DNA from: Pseudomonas entomophila
Lineage (GTDB): Bacteria > Pseudomonadota > Gammaproteobacteria > Pseudomonadales > Pseudomonadaceae
DNA: 64,000 bases
Assembly (NCBI RefSeq): GCF_018417595.1
Contig: NZ_CP070982.1
Location: 1,885,501-1,949,500, forward strand
Reading direction: 5' to 3'
Each line of letters opens with the position of its first letter. Within the stretch, counting starts at the first letter, position 1. Position numbers and translations under genes: made by a program. This document shows, one piece after another, positions 57,419 through 64,000 of this stretch. Below the pieces are notes generated by a model. That model was not told the origin of the DNA, did not search any database, and saw only the letters and a program-made list of their open reading frames with translations.

Positions 57419-57593
57419 CATCAAGTCCCACGGCAGTGGAAAAACGCCGTAGCCAGTGCGTGCCGGCTGCGGTCTTGCGCATGCTGCTAGCGCTCTGCGG
57501 CCCATGATACGCCTGTCATGGCGCGCCGGGGACGCGCTGCGACCTTTAGTCGCGTTGGGTTGGTGGTGTGAATCGTGTTATGGCGGGTGTCAA

Positions 57594-57607
57594 TTGATTC
57601 AGGTCAG
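57594..57607 (-). promoter_or_regulatory. Possible weak Anr box upstream of ccoG
   Basis: TTGAT-TCAG-GTCAG has a perfect left half-site and three of five matches on the right. It is about 180 bp from the ccoG start. No -10 was assigned. The rest of 57419-57708 contains the REP pair at 57631-57692 and nothing else clear. Confidence 0.3.
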
Positions 57608-57630
57608 CTTGTGCTGAGTTTGCTGGCCTC

Positions 57631-57692
57631 ATCGCGGATGAATCCGCTCCTACAGGTATCGCGCTGAACCTGTAGGAGCGGATTCATCCGCC
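57631..57692. repeat. REP pair (GTAGGAGCGGATTCATCCGC family)
   Basis: ATCGCGGATGAATCCGCTCC from 57631 and GTAGGAGCGGATTCATCCGC to 57692, downstream of ccoP set 1 on the minus strand. Confidence 0.85.
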
Positions 57693-57708
57693 AGAGGCCT
57701 GGCCTGCC

Positions 57709-58686
57709 TTACTCGGTCTTGGCCGGCTCCGCCTGATGCGACAGGCTGTACACGTAAGCGGCCAGCAGGTGCACCTTGTCGTTGCCCTGCATCTGCGCCT
57801 GGGCCGGCATCTGCCCCTGGCGACCATAGCGGATGGTCTGTTGCAGCTGGGCGAAGCTCGAGCCGTAGATGAACGCCTGCGGGTGCGTGAGGTTCGGCGC
57901 GCCCATGGCTGGGGTGCCCTTGCCTTCAGGCCCATGGCAGGCCACGCAGTTGGTGGCGAAGATCTGCTGGCCCTTGACCGGGTCGGCCTTGGCGTCCTCG
58001 GGCAGCTTGCGGCCGTCGAGGTTGGTCAGCACGAAGGCCGCCACGTCCGCCACGCCCTGCTCGCCGATCACCGTGGCCCAGCCCGGCATCACGCCGTGGC
58101 GACCGTTCATGATGGTGGTCTTGATGGTCTCCGGCTCGCCGCCCCAGCGCCAATCGTTGTCGGTCAGGTTGGGGAAACCGTAGGCGCCGCGGGCATCGGA
58201 ACCGTGGCACACCGAGCAGTTGGAGGCGAACAGGCGCGCGCCCATCTTCAGTGCCTGCGGATCCTTGGCCACCTCCTCGACGGGCATGGCGGCGAACTTG
58301 GCGAAGATCGGCCCGAAGCGGGCATCGGCCTTGGCCATCTCCTTCTCCCATTCGTGCACGCCGGTCCAACCGGCCTGGCCGTTGGAAAACTCGGTCTTCT
58401 TGTCGTTGTCCACGTATGCGTAACCGGGGAGCACGCCTTTCCAGTTGCCCAGGCCCGGGTACAGCACCAGGTAGCCGAGGGCGAAGACGACGGTGCCGAC
58501 GAACAGCCAGAACCACCACTTCGGTAGCGGGTTGTCGTATTCCTCGATACCGTCGAAAGCGTGGCCGACGACTTCGTCGGTGATCTCTTCGCGCTGGCCC
58601 TTGCGGGTCGACAGCAGCAGCCAGGTCAAGGCGAAGATGGTGCCCAGGGTCAGGACGGTGACGTACAGACTCCAGAAGGTTGTCAT
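57709..58686 (-). CDS. ccoP1: cbb3 oxidase subunit III, dihaem cytochrome c (set 1)
   Basis: A 325-aa membrane-anchored dihaem cytochrome c that feeds electrons to CcoO/CcoN. Two N-terminal helices (residues 5-22 and about 55-75; [21 protein letters not shown] is conserved). Haem sites [14 protein letters not shown] and [11 protein letters not shown]. Compared with the set 2 protein it has a longer loop after the second helix ([19 protein letters not shown]). ATG at 58684-58686 overlaps the ccoQ stop (ATGA). Numbering 1/2 follows P. aeruginosa order, where set 1 is next to ccoG. Confidence 0.95.
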   Translation of the reverse strand: MTTFWSLYVTVLTLGTIFALTWLLLSTRKGQREEITDEVVGHAFDGIEEYDNPLPKWWFWLFVGTVVFALGYLVLYPGLGNWKGVLPGYAYVDNDKKTEFSNGQAGWTGVHEWEKEMAKADARFGPIFAKFAAMPVEEVAKDPQALKMGARLFASNCSVCHGSDARGAYGFPNLTDNDWRWGGEPETIKTTIMNGRHGVMPGWATVIGEQGVADVAAFVLTNLDGRKLPEDAKADPVKGQQIFATNCVACHGPEGKGTPAMGAPNLTHPQAFIYGSSFAQLQQTIRYGRQGQMPAQAQMQGNDKVHLLAAYVYSLSHQAEPAKTE

Positions 58687-58874
58687 TGTTGTTTGCTCCT
58701 AGACGCTTGTGCTTGCTCGACGTGTCGGGTGGCCTCGGGGTCGTCGGCGAACGGCAATTGCGTCGCCTCGTCGAATTCCTGCTTGCGCCGCGGGCTGAAC
58801 ACCCACAGCGCCAGGCCCACGAAGGCCACCAGCACCACGACGGTGCCCAGGCCGCGAATCGTGCCGATATCCAT
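58683..58874 (-). CDS. ccoQ1: cbb3 oxidase subunit CcoQ (set 1)
   Basis: A 63-aa single-helix protein ([45 protein letters not shown]). The tail after the helix with [15 protein letters not shown] is the CcoQ signature. CcoQ stabilises CcoP in the complex. It lies in a longer open frame, but its start ATG at 58872-58874 is only five bases after the ccoO stop. Stop overlaps ccoP start. Confidence 0.92.
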   Translation of the reverse strand: MDIGTIRGLGTVVVLVAFVGLALWVFSPRRKQEFDEATQLPFADDPEATRHVEQAQASRSKQQ

Positions 58875-58879
58875 CAGGG

Positions 58880-59487
58880 TCACCGTTTGCTCTTGATGAG
58901 GGTGCCAAGGCCTTGCAGGTACGCCACGAGGGCGTCCATCTCGGTCTTGCCCTTGACCGCGTCGCGGGCGCCGGCGATGTCTTCGTCGGTGTACGGCGTG
59001 CCGAGGGTGCGCAGGACTTCCATCTTCTTGGCGGTGTCCTTGCCGTCGAGCTTGTTCTCGACCAGCCACGGGTACGACGGCATCTTCGACTCGGGCACCA
59101 CGTTGCGCGGGTTGTACAGGTGCGCGCGGTGCCAGTCGTCGGAGTAGCGGCCGCCGACGCGTGCCAGGTCCGGCCCGGTGCGCTTGGAGCCCCACAGGAA
59201 CGGGTGGTCCCACACGCTCTCGCCGGCCACCGAGTAGTGGCCGTAGCGTTCGGTTTCGGCGCGGAACGGGCGGATCATCTGCGAGTGGCAGCCCACGCAG
59301 CCTTCGCGGATGTAGATGTCGCGCCCTTCGAGCTCCAGCGCGGTGCGCGGCTTCATGCCTTCGACCGGCTTGTTGGTGACGTCCTGGAAGAACAGCGGGA
59401 CGATTTGCGTGAGGCCACCGACGCTGACGGCGATGACCATGAAGAAGGCCATCAGGCCGATATTCTTCTCGACTGCTTCATGCTTCA

Positions 59488-59488
<1 letters not shown>
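58880..59488 (-). CDS. ccoO1: cbb3 oxidase subunit II, monohaem cytochrome c (set 1)
   Basis: A 202-aa membrane-anchored cytochrome c. One N-terminal helix (residues 10-30), haem site Cys64-x-x-Cys67-His68 ([14 protein letters not shown]), and Met ligand probably in [16 protein letters not shown] shares its A with the ccoN stop codon (TGATG), indicating coupled translation. Very similar to the set 2 copy at 62500. Confidence 0.96.
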
Positions 59489-60930
<1,442 letters not shown>

Positions 60931-61361
60931 TCTAAGGTTCCACGGTTTGGGTGTTCTTGTTGGTTGGTAAATCGGCGCCAGTATCGATAACCACCAGGGT
61001 TATGGCAACGCAAGGAGACTTGCGCCGACCCGTGTCCAGGCCCTTTCCGCCACCGTCCCGCGGCGTGGGGGCTGAACGATTGTACACAAATAAATATTTG
61101 TAATGTGTACCGTTTTCCATGTTTTTCTGATCGATCGGTCAAGCTTTTTAATCGAGGGACGGGCACGCAAGGCGCATCCCAAAGCCGCAGGCTCGTGAGC
61201 GTGGAGTCGATGCGCGATGCCAGGCTGTGCACCACGTCTGTTCCGGTCGCTGCGAGCGGAGCCACTGTGGCAACAAGCTTAGTTGCGTTCGGAGGGGGTG
61301 CAAGGCGGGGAGGGGCGAGGGAAGGGATCGTGGGAGCGGGATAGCCCGCTCCCACGAGGTG
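60931..61361 (-). promoter_or_regulatory. Intergenic region between the two cbb3 operons, ccoN1 promoter region
   Basis: 431 bp without a gene. An AT-rich island at 61079-61112 holds GTACAC-N17-GTGTAC (61082-61110) over a shifted ACAAAT-AAAT-ATTTGT dyad (61086-61101). A TACAAT (minus strand, 61079-61084) could be the ccoN1 -10, with a poor -35. The ccoN1 leader from there is about 150 nt and GC-rich. The far end has the hairpin 61329-61356. I see no TTGAT-N4-ATCAA box. Confidence 0.4.
61329..61356 (-). terminator. Hairpin after ccoP2, possible terminator or REP core
   Basis: CGTGGGAGCGGG (61329-61340) pairs perfectly over 12 bp with CCCGCTCCCACG (61345-61356), five bases after the ccoP2 stop on the minus strand. 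No T run. It is built from the GTGGGAGCGGG REP core and probably ends or protects the set 2 message. Confidence 0.6.
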
Positions 61362-62303
61362 TTACTTGGCGGTCACTGTTTCAGTGGCCTGATCCTGCGA
61401 CAGGCTATACACATAGGCTGCCAGCAGGTGGACCTTGTCGTTGCCCTGGATGTCATGCTGCGCCGGCATCTGGCCCTGACGGCCGTAACGGATGGTCTGC
61501 TGCAGCTGGGCGAAGCTCGAACCGTAGATGAACGCCTGCGGGTGGGTCAGGTTGGGCGCGCCCATGGCTGGGGTACCTTTGCCTTCAGGGCCGTGGCAGG
61601 CCACGCAGTTGGTGGCGAACAGCTCCTTGCCCTTGGCCGGGTCGGCCTTGGCATCCGCCGGCAGGGTGCGGCCGTCGAGGTTGGTCAGCACGAACGCTGC
61701 CACATCGGCCACGCCCTGCTCGCCGATCACCGTGGCCCAGCCTGGCATGATGCCGTGGCGACCGTTCATGATCGACGCCTTGATGGTCTCCGGCTCGCCG
61801 CCCCAGCGCCAGTCCTTGTCGGTCAGGTTGGGGAAGCCGTAGGAGCCCTTGGCGTCCGAGCCGTGGCATACCGAGCAGTTGGAGGCGAACAGGCGGCTAC
61901 CCATCTTCAGCGCCTGCGGATCCTTGGCCACGTCCTCCACCGGCATGGCGGCGTACTTGGCGAAGATCGGCCCGAACTTGGCATCGGCCTTGTCCATCTC
62001 TTTCTGCCACTCGTCCACCTGGGTCCAGCCGTTCTCGTAGCCGGGCAGGATGCCTTTCCAGTTGCCCAGGCCCGGGTAGAGGATCAGGTAACCCACCGAG
62101 AACACCAGGGTGCCGACGAACAGCCAGAACCACCATTTCGGCAGCGGGTTGTCGTATTCCTCGATGCCATCGAAGCTGTGGCCCATGGTCTGGTCGGTGG
62201 TGTCGCTGCTCTGGCCCTTGCGGGTGGCGAGCAGCAGCCAGGTCAGGCCGATCAGGCTGCCGAGGGTCAGTACGCTGATATACGTACTCCAGAAGGTGGT
62301 CAT
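61362..62303 (-). CDS. ccoP2: cbb3 oxidase subunit III, dihaem cytochrome c (set 2)
   Basis: A 313-aa paralogue of the protein at 57709. Haem sites [14 protein letters not shown] and [11 protein letters not shown], two N-terminal helices. It is 12 residues shorter, mainly in the loop after helix 2 ([13 protein letters not shown]), and the N- and C-terminal ends differ while the haem domains are nearly the same. ATG at 62301-62303 overlaps the ccoQ2 stop. Confidence 0.95.
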   Translation of the reverse strand: MTTFWSTYISVLTLGSLIGLTWLLLATRKGQSSDTTDQTMGHSFDGIEEYDNPLPKWWFWLFVGTLVFSVGYLILYPGLGNWKGILPGYENGWTQVDEWQKEMDKADAKFGPIFAKYAAMPVEDVAKDPQALKMGSRLFASNCSVCHGSDAKGSYGFPNLTDKDWRWGGEPETIKASIMNGRHGIMPGWATVIGEQGVADVAAFVLTNLDGRTLPADAKADPAKGKELFATNCVACHGPEGKGTPAMGAPNLTHPQAFIYGSSFAQLQQTIRYGRQGQMPAQHDIQGNDKVHLLAAYVYSLSQDQATETVTAK

Positions 62304-62494
62304 TGCCGGGTACTCCTCATGGCAGCAGGTTCCTGCCCGGCAGGGGGCAGGCGGTCGTCGACGAAGGGCAGCAGGCGCGCTTCGGCGAAATCACGGTCGC
62401 GGCGACGGTTGAACACCCAGAGCGAGAGGCCGATGAAGGCGATCATCACCACCAGGGTGCCCAGGCCACGGATCATGCCGATGTCGATGTCCAT
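62300..62494 (-). CDS. ccoQ2: cbb3 oxidase subunit CcoQ (set 2)
   Basis: A 64-aa single-helix protein ([32 protein letters not shown]) with the acidic LLPFVDD segment corresponding to LPFADD of set 1. Starts five bases after the ccoO2 stop; the stop overlaps the ccoP2 start. The tail beyond residue 45 has diverged fully from set 1. Confidence 0.92.
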   Translation of the reverse strand: MDIDIGMIRGLGTLVVMIAFIGLSLWVFNRRRDRDFAEARLLPFVDDRLPPAGQEPAAMRSTRQ

Positions 62495-62499
62495 CGCAC

Positions 62500-63108
62500 T
62501 CACCTCTTGTTCTTGATCGCGGTGCCGAGCACCTGCAGGTAGGCGACCAGTGCGTCCATCTCGGTCTTGCCTTTGACAGCATCCTTGGCACCGGCGATGT
62601 CGTCGTCGGTGTAGGGCACACCCAAGGTGCGCAGGGCGCGCATCTTGACGTCGGTGTGGCTGTTGTCGACCTGGCTGGCCACCAGCCACGGGTAGGACGG
62701 CATCTTCGACTCGGGCACCACGTTGCGCGGGTTGTACAGGTGCGCGCGGTGCCAGTCGTCCGAGTAGCGGCCACCGACACGGGCCAGGTCCGGCCCGGTA
62801 CGCTTGGAGCCCCACAGGAACGGGTGGTCCCATACGCTCTCGCCAGCTACCGAGTAGTGGCCGTAGCGTTCTGTTTCGGCGCGGAACGGCCGGACCATCT
62901 GCGAGTGGCAGCCCACGCAGCCTTCGCGGATGTAGATGTCGCGGCCTTCGAGTTGCAGGGCGGTGTAGGGCTTCATGCCCTCGACCGGCTTGTTGGTGAC
63001 GTCCTGGAAGAACAGCGGGACGATCTGTGTCAGGCCGCCGATGCTGACGGCGAACACCATCAGCAGGGCCATCAGGCCTATGTTTTTCTCAACGACTTCA
63101 TGGTTCAT
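62500..63108 (-). CDS. ccoO2: cbb3 oxidase subunit II, monohaem cytochrome c (set 2)
   Basis: A 202-aa paralogue of ccoO1 with the same length. Haem site [14 protein letters not shown] at residues 64-68; the region [20 protein letters not shown] is identical to set 1. Differences cluster at the N terminus and at the variable loop [15 protein letters not shown]. ccoN2 ends 13 bases upstream, so the TGATG coupling of set 1 is not kept here. Confidence 0.96.
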   Translation of the reverse strand: MNHEVVEKNIGLMALLMVFAVSIGGLTQIVPLFFQDVTNKPVEGMKPYTALQLEGRDIYIREGCVGCHSQMVRPFRAETERYGHYSVAGESVWDHPFLWGSKRTGPDLARVGGRYSDDWHRAHLYNPRNVVPESKMPSYPWLVASQVDNSHTDVKMRALRTLGVPYTDDDIAGAKDAVKGKTEMDALVAYLQVLGTAIKNKR

Positions 63109-63121
63109 CAGGCTCTACTCC

Positions 63122-64000
<879 letters not shown>

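Overview
The window is GC-rich bacterial chromosome from a Pseudomonas, most likely the P. putida group. The main pointers are the cmaX-cfrX-cmpX-sigX-oprF cluster, an Anr regulator next to hemN and two tandem cbb3 oxidase operons, XdhA/XdhB/XdhC with guanine deaminase, and many P. putida-type REP palindromes. It is core genome: about 50 protein genes plus the 4.5S RNA gene. I see no phage, insertion sequence, CRISPR array or tRNA gene.

Layout. 0-8.3 kb: the 3' end of a large NAD-glutamate dehydrogenase (gdhB), the divergent pair ppsR/ppsA (PEP synthase and its regulator), an alpha/beta hydrolase and rraA. 7.3-11.3 kb: cmaX-cfrX-cmpX-sigX-oprF, an envelope-stress and porin cluster. 11.6-16.4 kb, minus strand: nitrate assimilation control and uptake, in transcription order nasS, nasT, a structured leader, nasA, and a fused PP2C phosphatase-Ser/Thr kinase whose start codon overlaps the nasA stop. 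16.6-23.2 kb: pyrD, rmf (minus), rlmKL and a CHASE-PAS-PAS-GGEEF diguanylate cyclase. 23.4-33.8 kb: a purine salvage and catabolism region (purine permease, GntR regulator, aquaporin, guaD, xdhC, xdhB, xdhA, second GntR regulator). 33.8-40.8 kb: smc, zipA, ligA. 41.1-45.5 kb: ffs, a 129-aa protein of unknown function, a divergent SF1 helicase, a MerR/DUF2938 divergent pair and a solute-binding protein. 45.6-49.5 kb: dnaX-ybaB-recR, then apt on the opposite strand. 49.5-64 kb, minus strand: anr, hemN, a TauE/SafE-like membrane protein, ccoS-ccoI-ccoH-ccoG, ccoP-Q-O-N set 1 and ccoP-Q-O-N set 2 (the last ccoN runs off the window).

How the parts connect. The last block is a micro-aerobic respiration module: Anr senses oxygen, HemN makes haem without oxygen, CcoGHIS supplies copper and assembly factors, and two oxidases are the products. 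A near-perfect Anr box sits at -41.5 of a predicted hemN promoter. The purine block shares inverted repeats of the form TGAC-N6-GTCA upstream of both the permease gene and xdhA, which suggests common control by one of the two flanking GntR proteins. The nitrate block carries a hairpin leader as expected for NasT antitermination. No clearly new system is evident. The least explained items are the kinase-phosphatase coupled to nasA, the degenerate helicase with its small partner, the MerR/DUF2938 switch, and the shared purine operators.
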